Shown one piece after another: positions 51,901-61,970 of a stretch of 64,000 nucleotides of DNA; position 1 is the first letter of the stretch; every line of letters starts with the position of its first letter. Source of the DNA: Gordionus sp. m RMFG-2023. Lineage: Eukaryota > Nematomorpha > Gordioida > Chordodea > Parachordodidae. The stretch is taken from the NCBI RefSeq assembly GCF_954871325.1, contig NC_088778.1:11355882-11419881 (forward strand), read 5' to 3'. A program made the position numbers and the translations under genes. Below the pieces are notes generated by a model. That model worked only from the letters and a program-made list of their open reading frames with translations, had not been told where the DNA came from and ran no database searches.

Positions 51901-54900
51901 AACATTATATCTACTTGAAAAATATCAAATAATATTTTTAAAAATTTAATATGGTAATTTTATTTTGTAACAAGGTTGTTTTCATTTTCATGATGTTTGA
52001 GTATTTCTGGAAAATTTCCCATAAAGTCAAATTTATTTGTGAGATAATAGTGGTTACAGCTTAAGATAATCGTTTAACATTTACAATATACAAACCAAAT
52101 TATAAAACATTAATATTTAGCTAATATATAACAATTAAAAAATTGGGGTTTTAAAAACTACATGAGCTGATTTTTTGTGCAGCATACCAACGTAAGGTTA
52201 ATTATGGGTTTGCCTAAACTGGAAATGCCTAGGTAAACTACAAATGCTTAAGTAAAGTTTTTTTATATACTCTATTAGTTGATATGAGATTCATTTTCTT
52301 ATGATGTAAACAAGTTATAAAAATTAAATGACTATATTCAATAATAAAGGAATATAAATTAATAATTATATTCCATTTAATCTATTAATATATGTCTTAA
52401 TATATAATTATATTTAAAAAAAATTATATTATAATAAAATATATAATTAAATTCATATTTTTAAATTGTACCAAAACAAAAAAAACATTCATTCTAGCCT
52501 TTTCTTACGGATAATGATATATAACATTGAACATTATTAATTTATTTATCTGTTTTATTATAATCTTAATTTATAATTGACTTTTATAAGTAGATATTAC
52601 TTTATTTAATCGTTTCGATTTTAAAATGTTTATGTTGCAAAAGGGGAAGCTTGTACTAACGTTGGGGTTTGAGTCGATAATAATATGAGATATATGGGAT
52701 CGGTTTTGGATATATAATTGATGGTGACATAATAATTGTATCTATTCAAAAATTTCCTTTTTATATATATTATTTACTTTTAAAACTTAACTTTTAAACT
52801 TAAAATAAACATAATAACATATCCAATTACAAGTCACAATACAATATAAAATACAGCCTTAAACATTAAAATATAAATAATATATTATTTTACAAAATTT
52901 GCAATCATGTAACAGTTTAAATGAAATATAATTATTAATTTATATCACTTTATTATTGAATATATGTAGTAATTTATTTTTTATAACAAGAAAAAGAATC
53001 TCATATCAATTAATAAAGTATATAGAAATCATTTTTACCTAAGCATTTGCAGTTTAGTGTTAATTAAAATTTAAATGTACAAAATCATAATCCTAAAAAC
53101 TAAAGAAATAATACCTTTTTCCATATGGGTAATTCTTCGAGGTCAAGATTATGTCCTAGTAAAAAACTTCTCAGAGTTTCCTCATTTGTTTGATTGCTAA
53201 AATCTTTTTTATCATGAGCGAAATTTGTCATAAAAAATTTCCCCAGAATATTTAAAGCTAGATTTTCAGTTAAAGATATGAATGCACTTCCGTGGTTATC
53301 AAAATCAAATGGATCGGTCAAGTTTACGTGCGTGTTCGATAAATTATCGTAGTGTGCAGTAGGAGATAGCGCAAGGTAATGCGATAAGTTATTCAAGTCC
53401 CTTATAGAACGAGTAAAGTCTCGGTCTAATTTTTTAAGGCTCTGTTTAATAATCATCTTAGGGTGCATTGTTTGTAAAAATGACACAATGTCTACAATTT
53501 CGTCCCTATCAGTCAGATCAAGAGTTTTGAGTAGCGTCTAAAAATAAATTTTATTTGAGGTCTTTCTTTCAATCATAAAATTCGTTCATAACGATATATT
53601 GTTACCGCTTTATAACGGTAATTAATCAAGTAGCTAAAAAATTTAAAATACTAAAGAGGGGAAAAGATTTATAAAAATAAAAGGCTAATATAAGATGTGT
53701 ATTTTTTATGATTATAATATTTTAAAAAATTAAAAGTACTTTCATTGCCATTCGGTCGAATTTAATTTTGGGCGATGATATGCTGCTAATGATAACTGAT
53801 TTCTCATTTAAAACGCGTTTCATTATAAGATATAAACCGAAATATCGAGAGACATCTTGGTTAAAACTCTCGAATTCTTCACTTTTTTCACTATTGCCTT
53901 TTAACGTTTTAATCTTAGTCAACAAGATAGAAAACACCTTTTCTAACATGGCATCATCGGGCATAACATAGGAACAGTTTTGCATCAAACAAAAAAATAT
54001 CTATATATTATAAAGTTATAAAAATTTTAAAAAAATTTATAAAACTTGCTTTAAACTTTCGATATTGGAAAAAGAATTTAGAAAGTTAACCATTTCGGCT
54101 ATATCTAAAACAATAAAATAAATATGGAAATTATATAGCCCTTTAATTACAGTGCCCTTAAAGCTAACTTATGTGGCTAAATATATAAAATTGTATAAAA
54201 AATTGTTAATTTTGTAATATGATTGACACATGGGTCGATACCGACCCCTGAACCCGAAACTTATTAATCGGATCTGTATCCGGTGAATTCAGAATATTTA
54301 TTTATAATGATTTAAAATTGTTAATTATACTTTTCGCTTTTAACGTTGCGATTAACTTTGAACTCAACCCAGTCACGTGATTATTCCTAGATTGTTTAGA
54401 TATAACAAAATCAAATGAATAAAGGATTATTATAATTCAACTAATTTATATATGATAAAAAAGTATACTTTTATGACATTAAGATAATGTTTATTTATAG
54501 TAAAAAAATTACATAATCAAAACTAATTTTTTTTTATTTTTGTTTAGTTCAATATAATTACAAATACAATATATTTCAACAAGACTAAACAACTTTATAT
54601 TTAGTGAATTAGACTCTATTTCTGTGAAAATTATAATAAGGAATCGTTTGGGTCTAAATCAAAAATATGGCTGAATTTAGGAAATGTTGTGATAAAAACC
54701 AATAACAAATTTATTTTATATATAAAATTTCACGATTTCAACTTTAATAAGCTTGCGGGATCGACGTTGATAGATTTAAGACTTCCGTCAGGTTCTATGA
54801 GAACGCATTCTAAGTAATGATTCTTAAGGCCGTTATTATCCTTATTTTCCATCCCGAGTTGAAAATTATGCATCTTTATCAATCTATCATAAAAATAAAT

Positions 54901-57575
54901 TTTAAGAAAAATAATTTATTGTAAAGGATGAAGGAATTAAAATTTATAATGTTTATGCAAAAAAAAATAACTTTAATTTTTCCTTCTCTACTAAAAATTC
55001 TCGGCTTGAAAAAAAAAGATTAAGAAAATTGTTCCAGTACAATTCAAATAAAAATTTAACTAAATAATATAATATCTCGTTAAATTAAACTAGCAAAATT
55101 TAAAAAAACCGATATATAGAAGGCAAACCGATCAAAATCAACCAATCCGGTATCATCTAAATTTTGTTTTAAATTAATATAACACTTTGTGGGCAATTTT
55201 GGCTGATCTGGCCAATTAAAAAATATCGACAAATACATAGGTTTAAATAAATAATAAGAATCTGTATAAATGTAAATCCCTCACTTAAAAATTATAAAAG
55301 AATAATTTACTGGCCATTTTTGCAAACATTTAAAGCCTCAACTCTGTGTATGAAAATAGAATCAACGTGCCAAATTTCGATTAAACCGCGTCTGGGTGCG
55401 TATAGAACTAAAAAATATTTTTCGATATTAGTGTTGGCTGGATATATTTTAATGTCGCGTTGTGTAACATTTTTATCTTTTCGGCAATGACACCAACTAC
55501 AAAACGCCTCTCTGTAGCCTATCCAAGAATGTAAAAAATTTCGAAAATTAAATACAACTCTAATAGTTTTATACAATGATATAATATCTATATAAGCAAT
55601 GAGTGTGCCATCTAGGGCTCAAATAGTGAAAATAAACATCGTTCAAGACATATAACTAGTTTATATAACCCTAATTTATCATCAGTTTCTAATTTACTAA
55701 TAAGCTCCGCCTCTAATCAATCTTTCTCAATGAAAAAAAATCAAATTTATTAATGAATTCAGAAATCCTAGAAATCTTTTATATAAACTTAACCCTAGCA
55801 AATCAGACTTAAACCTGAACAGCGGTTTAGTAAAATAAAGCATATTCTTAGGCCTTCATCCTAGTCTGCATCCCTACGTTATTTGAATTTATCAAAGGGA
55901 ACTACCGTGTGTAATCGTATTGAAAAAAAATGTTATGTTAATAAATATAATAGTTTTTATATATAGAATATTGATTGTCGTTATCTTTCTTTAGGTATAG
56001 CAAATTTTTCAATCTTATTTTTTTTATAAGATATTAATTTTTTCAACAATAAATGATTTTAGCATGTCTAATTATAATAATTTTGGAAAAGATTAGGGGT
56101 CTCATAAAAATTTGTCAACCTTATATTTTAAAATAATGTATAAAAAAATTGTTGTTTATAATTTACCCTTCAACATATAAATGATGTGAGATAAGCGTAC
56201 GTCGAGAATCGATATTCTGCCTAAATTATCACATATGGCAATGTATTTAAGGTCCGGGCTGATGTACAATCTAGTACCTTTCCTAGACACGTCCATCAAT
56301 CCAAATCTTCCATTTTTGTAAATATGATATTTAAATCTAATTAGACGATGAAACATTTATTATTAAATTTTTTTTCGTTAAAACAACTTTAAAAATGACT
56401 ATTGTAGAAATGCAATAATTAGAGCTATAAAGATGAAAGTGCAATGAAAAAATGATATATAACCTACTTTTAAAATGAATATACCATTTAATAAAAAAAT
56501 TTAACATTATGGAAATAAGACTTTTGACCGGATTTTGAAATTTGGTTCAAGTAGCGAGATTTTGTTTTAGTAAATATAGAAATGAGAACTAAAAAATGAC
56601 GTAAAATTAACCATAACCGCAAGAACTATATATTTAAAAAATTACTTAACACTGGCCCGTGTAGCAATCTATCAATTATATAAAAAAATTAAAATGAATT
56701 TAAACCTCAAATAAATATTTCCGAGCGTCAAACGAGATATCACTTTATTGGTCGCTTCACTCAGGGTGTTGGCAAGCTTTGATGTATTCGCCACCAATTT
56801 ACCGCCTTTTATAAATCCGGGCAAATTGGCCATTAAAACATTTTTCGATGAATTTAAGGTACCTTTGATCTTTGACTTGGCTAGAACTATTTGGTTGGAG
56901 ATGTTTTTGTTTAATATCTGATTTCCGGTCTCATCCTTTGGGCGGATATTAAATAGGATTAAAGAATATATTTTTTTGATATTGATCATTTCAAAAAAAA
57001 TAATCACTCCTTACAAAAATCGTATTAAATAAGGTTATTCAGCATTGAGTTTTAGACGTACGCATAGTGCTGAAATTACTTTGAAAAGAAAATCTCAGAG
57101 GACTAGTGAAGGTAAAAGGTGATGTAAACCGAATAGACCGATATTCAAACCCGTTTTCGGTCCAGTTATAAAATGTGTCTTTGATTTTAACTATTTTTTA
57201 TCCAAGTAAACAGTTTATATTTATAAAATTAAATTTAAACATTTGATAATTCATAAAATCGGCTAAATTTTGAAAAAATCGATTTAGGCTTATGCTAAAA
57301 AAAATTAAATCCTCCCTCCCCTTAGTGGTGAGACTACACTCTTGATTAAATGATAAAATATTACGTTGTGCTATATTATATTTTATGGTATTTAGTATAT
57401 ATTATATATAATTTTTAAAAAAACTAAACTTCTTCAAGGTAGTAAAATCCTAGATAAGGTTTCTCTCCGCTGATAACGTATAAATTAAAATTACCACTTG
57501 GGGGTACTACGGATCGAAATGCTTCGTAAGAGGATATCAATCGCAATTGATCGAAAGTTGATAATAAGTTCCGAC
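37312..57575 (-). CDS. RAB3GAP2: Rab3 GTPase-activating protein non-catalytic subunit (partial, at least 16 exons)
   Basis: RAB3GAP2 pairs with catalytic RAB3GAP1; the complex stimulates GTP hydrolysis by Rab3 and acts as exchange factor for Rab18 at the ER. Exons I could place, 5' to 3' on the minus strand: 57575-57430, 56935-56706, 56336-56167, 55518-55311, 54883-54734, 54104-54046, 54000-53740, 53537-53115, 43506-43373, 42971-42833, 42632-42162, 39996-39818, 39668-39474, 39099-38983, 38702-38436, 37934-37776, 37455-37312 (stop at 37312-37314). The tentative 45640-45718 is extra. Nearly all neighbouring exons agree in GT-AG sites and phase. The most diagnostic stretches are 'CDNLGRISILDV', 'VLYAPRRGLIEIW', 'LIEPDGSLKSINVDP' and the C-terminal 'LRKIIEILPEGHSSSQMASR'. 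The N-terminal exons, the join after 54734 and the join after 53115 are unresolved. The gene exceeds 20 kb. Confidence 0.93.
39241..39258. repeat. (AAAG)n microsatellite
   Basis: About four and a half AAAG units in an intron of RAB3GAP2. Confidence 0.9.
40594..41600 (-). mobile_element. degenerate hAT in a RAB3GAP2 intron
   Basis: Minus-strand reading of about 40900-40790 gives 'TPLQSSAPVEG', then 'EKHRYLNDNDFEFFLLLKG', the hAT dimerisation signature ('ssapvERvFS', then 'rLsddnfe.LlllK'). GATCCCGATCAAAATC and AGGATCG repeats near 40600-40690 and inverted CTTGATCACGATCC and TTGATTTTTATC near 41450-41580 look like its two ends. Exact termini and target duplication are not resolved. It lies wholly within the intron between exons 42162 and 39996. 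Confidence 0.6.
41601..42161. other. RAB3GAP2 intron sequence
   Basis: AT-rich intron DNA between the hAT copy and the exon ending at 42162; nothing else seen. Confidence 0.5.
42162..43506 (-). CDS. RAB3GAP2: RAB3GAP2 exon block 2 (middle helical region)
   Basis: 43506-43373 ('ITEIEYKYLFSQLRKTSLLM' to 'KYNSKINVNE') aligns with human '[20 protein letters not shown]'. 42971-42833 ('VKRLVEKYLLLIYLQYL' to 'KLTIKNL') aligns with 'WKLLLKQLEDCLILQTLLH' to 'SVKKLL'. 42632-42162 ('SCRNSLAFVVTKLSRWLAIY' onward) aligns with '[20 protein letters not shown]' and, further on, 'STLPFYSHKDNEFLACIIRE' with '[20 protein letters not shown]'. The three join with phases 0 and 1. The first needs a phase-1 donor from an exon not yet located. 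A MITE sits in the intron between the first two. Confidence 0.85.
43019..43181. mobile_element. MITE of the GTTAAACGGCT family in a RAB3GAP2 intron
   Basis: Begins GTTGTTAAATGGCT and ends AGCCGTTTAACAA. It shares ATTAGCCAAAAAATATTACG with the 62.27 kb copy, where the equivalent is TTATCCAAAAAAATATTACG. About 163 bp, non-coding, within the 401-bp intron between exons 43373 and 42971, making up about 40% of it. Confidence 0.75.
43507..46753. other. RAB3GAP2 intron with one tentative exon
   Basis: AT-rich sequence containing the tentative exon at 45640-45718. A 120-codon plus-strand frame at 44271-44633 overlaps a 96-codon minus-strand frame; neither has recognisable motifs or good splice context. 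Other long frames are low-complexity. Confidence 0.4.
45640..45718 (-). CDS. RAB3GAP2: tentative RAB3GAP2 exon
   Basis: An excellent acceptor (TTTTTTTTGCAG) at 45719-45722 opens a 79-bp frame, 'VKDFNHLARYCLEIKSRLFP' then 'VVQIFP', followed by GTGAAA as donor. Composition and codon content look coding against an AT background. The position lies between the 53.1 kb and 43.5 kb exons, where human residues around '[20 protein letters not shown]' are otherwise unaccounted for. The phase (needs two bases from the previous exon, ends in phase 0) does not join directly to either placed neighbour. If real, at least one further exon is still missing. Confidence 0.35.
46754..48286 (-). mobile_element. 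hAT element with GC-rich ends in a RAB3GAP2 intron
   Basis: The inverted ends are GACCTGTGCGCCGA (46754-46767) and TCGGCGCTCAGGTC (48273-48286), matching at 13 of 14. Each is followed inward by CGGCGGCGGCG/GACGGCGGCGTG-type words in an otherwise AT-rich element. The minus-strand frame at 46960-47145, 'ILDRKVLCVPATCTPNERVF' then 'FIAGF', is the hAT dimerisation block. The rest of the transposase is decayed or deleted. Flanks TAAAATAT and TAAATATT are similar but not a clear duplication. Confidence 0.8.
48670..50495 (-). mobile_element. hAT element, DUF4371 type, poly-G ends
   Basis: The left end is AAGCGCGTACGTAGGAAATT followed by nine G residues. The right end is a C-run followed by CTCTGCGTACGCAT, its inverted counterpart. 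The transposase pseudogene lies between on the minus strand. The element sits in the RAB3GAP2 intron immediately beside the 46.75-48.29 kb hAT. No clear 8-bp duplication was found. Confidence 0.75.
49020..49769 (-). pseudogene. hAT transposase, DUF4371 domain plus decayed C-terminus
   Basis: The main frame (49185-49769) holds 'KLTVEAILYCGLQGLALRGQ', then 'NNNDIKGNFRGLVKFKALGD', the DUF4371 hallmark ('eailflgrqglalRGh' and 'GNF.alL.f'). 'SDSCPTSRKKLQKACPTIWS' and 'FMELEEPIINALSEISQWPE' follow, with the start of the catalytic region deleted. Beyond the frame, about 49.18-49.02 kb encodes 'RRIKTYLKSTTFESRLNGLA', then 'FLNIHRH', the dimerisation block. An intact protein of this type is about 600-800 residues; only about 250 are represented. 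Confidence 0.85.
50496..53114. other. RAB3GAP2 intron sequence
   Basis: AT-rich intron DNA between the DUF4371 hAT and the exon ending at 53115. A GC-richer patch with CATTTGTCCCTCCCCC at 51180-51200 resembles the palindromic GGGAGGGACAAATG at 57711-57724. No exon identified. Confidence 0.45.
53115..57575 (-). CDS. RAB3GAP2: RAB3GAP2 exon block 1 (propeller end and first helical part)
   Basis: 57575-57430 encodes 'FDQLRLISSYEAF' to 'YLGFYYLEE', matching vertebrate 'FDQMKTASNIGGF' to 'FTGFFYALEG'. 56935-56706 matches the 'ALAVASKLTSALFN' helix region. 56336-56167 has 'YISPDLKYIAICDNLGRISI'. 55518-55311 has 'GYREAFCSW' and 'YAPRRGLIEIW'. 54883-54734 has 'ECVLIEPDGSLKS'. 54104-54046 joins 54000-53740 across a 45-bp intron. 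53537-53115 is the longest exon (141 codons, phase 0 at both ends, 'TLLKTLDLTDRDEIV' to 'LDLEELPIWKK'). Phases agree throughout except after 54734: that exon ends in phase 2 but 54104 needs phase 1, so a small exon is probably missing between them. Confidence 0.88.
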
Positions 57576-57790
57576 CTTAAAATAATCATGATTCTATTTA
57601 AAAATAAAAACTAGGTCTGTTATTGAATTAATATTATAAATATACGATATTTTTACTAAGATTGCCCAACTTGGTTTTTAAAATTTTCAATTAGCAGAGA
57701 CTTCAAGAGGGGAGGGACAAATGGGCGCACTTGTCCTCCCTTGAAAAAAGATTACACGTGTTATTTTTATATATTGCATTTTAGGATATA

Positions 57791-57910
57791 TATGTTATTT
57801 GAAAATTTTGCCTCTTTATGGAAATTAAATTTAAAGAGTTTTTTATTTTTTTTAGAATTTTTATGTTATTTGAAAATTTTGCCTCTTTATGGAAATTAAA
57901 TTTAAAGAGT
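57791..57910. repeat. perfect 49-bp direct repeat, two copies
   Basis: 57791-57839 and 57862-57910 are identical over 49 bases (start TATGTTATTTGAAAATTTTG), separated by 22 bp. The lack of any difference in AT-rich non-coding DNA suggests a recent tandem duplication. It lies upstream of the first RAB3GAP2 exon found. Confidence 0.95.
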
Positions 57911-58258
57911 ATTATATTTATTTTTCAAATTTTCAGTATTATTTTAAGATTTTTATTTATTTGAAGGTTTTACTATTCCCTGGTTAGTATTAGAAATTTA
58001 TATAAATCTTATCTCTCTATCCTTGAGTTTGTATTTTATCACATCTTTTTTATATATATCATTTCATTTCCAAATTTAAACAATGGATTATTAGTCGGTC
58101 AAACATATTATGGGTGTTCTGTGATGGTTAGTAAAGCGCAAGTGCACAACCTTATTTTAGAGATGGTTCTCAAAGAAGCATCTCGTTTAAAATATTTTCT
58201 GTTTATGTAAACTCGGTAGATGGAGAAATATAAAATCATAGGAAATTTTGCAACCTAC

Positions 58259-58737
58259 TATATTATAATAGTCGAAGAACTCAGATTTGAGTTTAAAACA
58301 AGGCATAAGGCATAAAGACTTCCAATCACAATAACCATACCAACTTTTATAAAATGTGGTTGGTTAGTTATTATAGAAAATATATTCGAGTCTCCTGGAA
58401 CTATTTGAGGTACTAATGTGAATATATATTTTAAAAATTGTATTGAAAAACAACACGAATCGATAGTATCTTTATTGAATTGCACAAAGAAAGCTAGTCG
58501 CAGATGAGATATAGAAGGAAACGAAAATTCAACATCCGAGGCTACAAAAAATAGATCACTCAGCTCCTCCTGAAAAGGAATATTATAGATGAATTTCTAT
58601 CCCATATTTAGAGATACATCATTCGAATTACGAATCTTCGAAAATATAACAAACCATGGATTTTTATTATTTAATCGCAACCCAATCAAATGTAAAGATA
58701 TTAGGGAATGAGCTTTGTAAAATGGTAGCGAAATTAT
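58259..58737 (-). CDS. two exons of an unrecognised, probably membrane protein
   Basis: Exon a (58737-58618, 40 codons; acceptor ATAAAAATCAG) ends at donor GATGTATCT. A 48-bp intron ending TTCCTTTTCAG leads to exon b (58569-58259). The frame stays open across the join in phase 0: 'NNKNPWFVIFSKIRNSND' then 'EELSDLFFVASDVEFSFPSI'. It continues through 'RLAFFVQFNKDTIDSCC' to 'HFIKVGMVIVIGSLYALCLV', which looks like a membrane-spanning helix. Exon b may end at donor GTAGGT (58258-58257) or simply at the stop TAG (58260-58258). I do not recognise the family and it does not resemble the missing N-terminus of RAB3GAP2. It is probably a neighbouring gene, or exons of one running in from higher coordinates. 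Confidence 0.6.
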
Positions 58738-59069
58738 CTGATTTTTATAATATAGACAATTTCGAAGATGGTATAAAATTTGGAAAAGTGAGAAAATAAA
58801 GGACACTAATTTTCTAATTTTAATTAAATTTATAATTCCAAGTTACTAAAAGATAACACATATTTAAAATCAGAGACCTGCAGGCACGGTCCTAAGACCA
58901 GCCCGGCCTTTTAATTTTTAAAATAAAACCGGGCCGGAACTCTCCCAAAATCCTAACTTCAGCCTCATCGTGGCGGGGGAGTGGCAACGTCTTTTGGCGG
59001 CTAATGGAGGTCTAAAAGATTCCCTGTGATCGTCGATGTATTGCACAGAAGGCATATAGTTGTGCGCTG

Positions 59070-60240
59070 CATACAGGAGACTAGATGGAAAGGAAATGGG
59101 ACCAGAATGAGGCAAGACTAGCGAAAAGTATAAATTCTTTTGGCAAGGAGGTAATGATGGTAAGGCTGGAGTTGGGGTATTGGTTGCGGAGAAATTGGTA
59201 GACAAAGTAGTTGAAGTGAGAAGGCTAGACAACCAGATAATGGTTATCAAGATGATTTTTGGTAGAAAGCTATATAATATTATCTCGGCATATGTTCCTC
59301 AGGTTGGAAGAAGTGAAAGATATATTTTGGGACAGTCTATTGGGGGTGACATCGAGACTGGCAAATGAAGAGGGAATTATCCTGTCTGGTGATCTGAATG
59401 GACATGTGGGAGCGAGTAGTGAGGGTTATGAAGGAGTACATGGAGGGTTCAGTTACGGCATGAGAAATTTGGAAGGAGAGAGGATTTTAGATTTTAGTGA
59501 TGCTATGAATATGATTGTCTGTAATACAATGTTTAAGAAAGAATCAGAGAAACTTGTTACTTATAAGTCGGGTAGTACCAAAAGTGCAGTGGATTACTTG
59601 TTATTAAGGAGATGTGATCGATGTATAGTCAAAAATGTGAAAGTGATACCGGGAGAGGAATGTATAAATCAGCATCGACTAGTTGTAGGAGATCTCATTC
59701 TTAAAGGTGCCAGGGTCACTAAAAGAAAGTTTGTCCCAAGGCTGAAGGTTTGGAAATTGAAGGAGAGTGCTAGACGTCAATTCAATATGGCATTATCGAT
59801 TAGGGAGGCGGAGGTGGCACAAGCATCTGGGGTAAATGACAAGTGGGAAGCCATGAAGAAAGCCTGGGTAATGACAACTGAGGAGGTATGTGGATGGACA
59901 AAAGGGCCGCCTAGACATAAGGAGACTTGGTGGAACCTGGAGGTAGCGAAAGCCGTGGATGAGAAACGGAGGTGTTTTAAAGTATGGTCTAATAGCAAAG
60001 AAAATAGTGATAATGATATTTACAAGATGGCTAAAAGAAATTCTAAGAAATTAATAGCGAAGGCTCAAGAAGAAAAAAGACACGAGTTTGCTAAAGAAAT
60101 GGAATGCGCTGATGGAATTGGAAATATGGTTCGAATGGCAAAACAGATGTCAAAAAAGAGGCAGGATGTGATAGGTGTAAAGTGTTTGAAAAATATGGAA
60201 GGAAAAATGACGCTTGGTGGTAGTGGTATTAAGAACACCT
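59070..60240 (+). pseudogene. LINE endonuclease domain and linker
   Basis: 'QETRWKGNG' at about 59.08 kb is the N-terminal catalytic block of AP-type LINE endonucleases. 'YNIISAYVPQVG' follows in one frame, then 'LSGDLNGHVG', 'VDYLLLRRCDR' and 'QHRLVVGDL' (the histidine block) in another. The shift falls between about 59.30 and 59.37 kb, and another precedes 59.18 kb. The main frame stays open for 327 codons through a basic linker to a TGA at 60240-60242. The endonuclease would nick target DNA to prime reverse transcription; here it is inactive. Confidence 0.88.
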
Positions 60241-60352
60241 GAAAGATTTACATGAAAGGACTTTTGAATGAAGAAAATGAATGGGATAATAATATTATTT
60301 GTGCAAAGATAGAAAGTCCAGGGTGTAAATTTAGCAAGACGAGATAAAGAGA

Positions 60353-61970
60353 GTAGTGGAAAAGATGAAGAAAGGGAAGGCATCGGGTTTAACGATGGTG
60401 GTATCAGAGATGTTTAAAGGTTCTGATGATTTAGGGATTGAATGGTTAATGAATTTAGCCAATCAAATTGTCACAGAAGGTACTATTCCCGAGGACTGGC
60501 GAAGAAGTATAATTATCCCAGTATACAAGAGGAAAGGTGATCCATTAGATTGTGGGTCTTACAGAGCTATTAAACTCTTGGAACATGCAATGAAAGTATT
60601 TGAGAGAGTGTTAGAGAAGCGGTTAAGGAAACAAATTAAAATTGATGAAATGCAGTTGGTTTTACATTGGGAAAAGGCACGACAGATGCAATTTTTATGT
60701 TGAGACAAATTCAGGAGAAGTATCTTGCGAAGGAAAAGAAGCTCTATTATGCGTTTGTTGATTTGGAGAAAGCATTTGATAGGGTGCCGCGTGAGATTAC
60801 TAAATGGGCCTTGAGAAAATCAGGTGTGGAGGAATGGTTGGTTACCACAGTGATGGCAATGTATGTTGGAGCACAAACAGCAGTACGGACGGATTATGGT
60901 GATAGTGACAGCTTTGAGGTAAAGGTAGGACTTCATCAAAGATCCGTGCTGAGTCCATTATTATTTATCTTAGTAATGGATGTGGTGGCTAGAGAAATGC
61001 GTGAAGGACTTCCCTAGGAGATATTATATGCAGATGACCTTGTATTAATGGCAAACAGTGAGGGAGAAATGAGGGATAAAGTTAGTAAATGGAAGATGAC
61101 TATGGAAGCAAAGGGCCTGAAAATGAATGCATCAAAAACAAAGGTGATGATTGGTGGGGAAAATCTAAAGATGGAAAAATCCGGTAAGTGGCCTTGTGGT
61201 GTATGTGGGAAAGGAGTTGCTAGAAATTCTATCCAATGCACCAGATGCCAGAAATAGGTACATAAAAGATGTAGCAGGAAAAAAGGCAGTTTGATGTTAG
61301 AAAGAATGACCTTTATTTGTAAAACATGCATGAAAGGGATACATAATAATAACCTAAAAAATGGTGGTCTGGATATTGGCAATGGGTTAACCCTAGAAAA
61401 AGTGGATAAGGGTGATATGCTAAACGCAGATGGTGGTGTAGATTCTGCCGTTGTTGCAAGGATCAGACAAGCTTGGAAGAAGTTCAGAGAAATGTCGTCT
61501 ATTCTTACAAATAAAAAAGTTTCTCTGAAGTTAAAGGGGAAAGTGTACGTTAGCTGTGTGAGGAGTTGTTTAGTTTATAGCGGTGAAACATGGGCAATGA
61601 AAGCGACTCACGAAGCCAAATTAGAAAGAACAGAGATGAGGGTGGTTAGATGGATGTGTGGGGATCTCTGAGAGAGAGAGAAACTAGCAAGGAATTGCGA
61701 GCAAGATTAGGTATAGAAATGATTGGTATGGTATTGCGACGAAATAGACTAAGATGGTTTGGGCATGTGGAACGTATGACAAGAGATGACTGGGTAAAGA
61801 GATGCACAATGATGGAAGTAGGAGGATCAAGACCTAGAGGAAGACCCAAGATGACGTGGACAAATGTGATAGCGGCGGATATGAGAAGCATGAATCTTAC
61901 AAGTATTGATGCTCAGGACCGTCAAAAATGGAAAAGAAAAATCAGAGGGAAAACTGGCCTACCCGGGTAA
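60353..61970 (+). pseudogene. LINE reverse transcriptase, zinc finger and C-terminal block
   Basis: 'KGKASG' and 'TIPEDWRRSIIIPVYKRKGD' open the domain, then 'GSYRAIKLLEHAMKVFERV'. A frameshift near 60.66 kb precedes 'GTTDAIFMLRQIQEKYLAK', 'FVDLEKAFDRVPRE', 'SVLSPLLFILVMDV' and the catalytic 'YADDLVLMA'. Two TAG stops in this frame (61015-61017 and 61255-61257) stand where relatives have tryptophan (LPWE and CQKWVH), so both look like single G-to-A changes. The finger 'CGVCGKGVARNSIQCTRC' with downstream 'VHKRC' and 'CKTC' resembles a PHD/RING-like fold. After a shift near 61.67 kb comes 'LRWFGHVERMTRDDWVKRC', the usual C-terminal motif of this LINE group. Confidence 0.9.

Noticed and set aside
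53768-53971. 67-codon plus-strand frame
   Set aside because: Antisense to the RAB3GAP2 exon 54000-53740.
58259-58737. Reading these exons as the missing N-terminus of RAB3GAP2
   Set aside because: No resemblance to the N-terminal propeller, a membrane-like helix, and phase 2 at the end where the next placed exon (57575) needs phase 1.
61014-61382. 122-codon minus-strand frame
   Set aside because: Antisense to the LINE reverse transcriptase and zinc-finger region; no independent support.
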